29,909 nt of DNA from JAGOZV01 sp964622895 (GTDB lineage: Bacteria > Patescibacteriota > Saccharimonadia > Saccharimonadales > Saccharimonadaceae): NCBI GenBank assembly GCA_964622895.1, contig CAZUSB010000004.1, positions 1-29,909 on the forward strand, given 5' to 3'. Positions 29,780 through 29,909 of the stretch are shown here, piece after piece (the first letter of the stretch is position 1; every line of letters begins with the position of its first letter). The notes under the pieces were generated by a model. The model did no database searches, was not told the origin of the DNA, and was given only the letters and a program-made list of their open reading frames with translations. Made by a program: the position numbers and the translations under genes.

Positions 29780-29909
29780 AGTTCGTCTTTAGTGGATAGC
29801 TATGATTGCTTTTTCCAAACCGATCCTGCACCGCTTTCCAGTCTACTATTTGCCACCAATTATTGATATAATCGCCACGTTTGTTTTGATAATCTAGATA
29901 ATATGCATG
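29778..29909 (-). CDS. C-terminal end of an unidentified protein (cut by window edge)
   Basis: The last 43 codons of a minus-strand gene are visible, ending HSYPLKTN before TAA. The segment contains YLDYQNKRGDYINNWWQIV and DWKAVQDRFGK, aromatic- and charge-rich, with no membrane segment. Composition and an uninterrupted frame followed directly by a hairpin terminator support a real gene end. The family cannot be named from this much sequence. Confidence 0.6.
   Translation of the reverse strand, partial: HAYYLDYQNKRGDYINNWWQIVDWKAVQDRFGKSNHSYPLKTN

Noticed and set aside
1..29909. UGA recoded as glycine, as in some Patescibacteria
   Set aside because: UGA ends several genes (M50 protease, DUF2207 protein, miaA) at the expected positions, and no gene needs UGA read-through.

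Overview
The window looks like chromosome of a Candidatus Saccharibacteria (TM7) or close Patescibacteria relative. The grounds are: housekeeping proteins of that type with small, tightly packed operons; a VirD4/TraG-like ATPase next to short hypothetical membrane proteins; a threonyl-tRNA synthetase without its TGS domain; many lipoprotein or membrane genes without clear homologues; and UGA used as an ordinary stop (this argues against the UGA=Gly lineages Absconditabacteria and Gracilibacteria). The taxon is inferred from family knowledge; no database search was run.

Layout. Bases 1-2133 hold the start of gyrA and all of gyrB on the minus strand. Bases 2215-7869 are a minus-strand operon of four exported or membrane proteins. 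Two of them carry peptidoglycan-hydrolase domains: a 1008-residue multi-pass protein ending in an intact M23 peptidase, and a secreted protein with a muramidase-like region plus a C39-like cysteine peptidase. Bases 7972-10139 hold a lipoprotein (minus) and a plus-strand membrane-protein pair interrupted by a false assembly gap. Bases 10148-13816 encode a VirD4/TraG-type ATPase and two small partners. The operon and the ATPase cluster together suggest a type IV secretion-like envelope machine, plausible for an epibiont, but this is inference.

Bases 13817-15613 form the largest stretch without recognised protein genes. It contains a possible 45-codon gene, a tandem 20-base repeat, an AT-rich tract with two DnaA-box-like sites, a candidate small RNA with consensus promoter and terminator, and tmRNA (minus). 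Next come comM, then infC-rpmI-rplT (infC starts at AUC), RNase P RNA, a Nudix-RNase H fusion behind a strongly structured leader, an M50 protease with a DUF2207 protein, rpmB, an MBL-like/wHTH-NTase pair, miaA-thrS, tRNA-Val, a leaderless 41-codon gene, two long hairpins with complementary loops, a GT2 glycosyltransferase operon, tRNA-Thr, tRNA-Asp and the end of an unidentified gene.

Regulation. Many genes here have a -10 element (often extended, TGnTATAAT) ending 6-12 bases before the start codon, so their mRNAs should be leaderless or nearly so. Shine-Dalgarno sites occur mainly at internal operon genes such as infC, rpmI, rplT and the C39 protein. The strongest candidates for undescribed biology are RNA elements: the paired hairpins at 27166-27331, the structured leader at 19664-19798 and the small RNA at 15011-15110.
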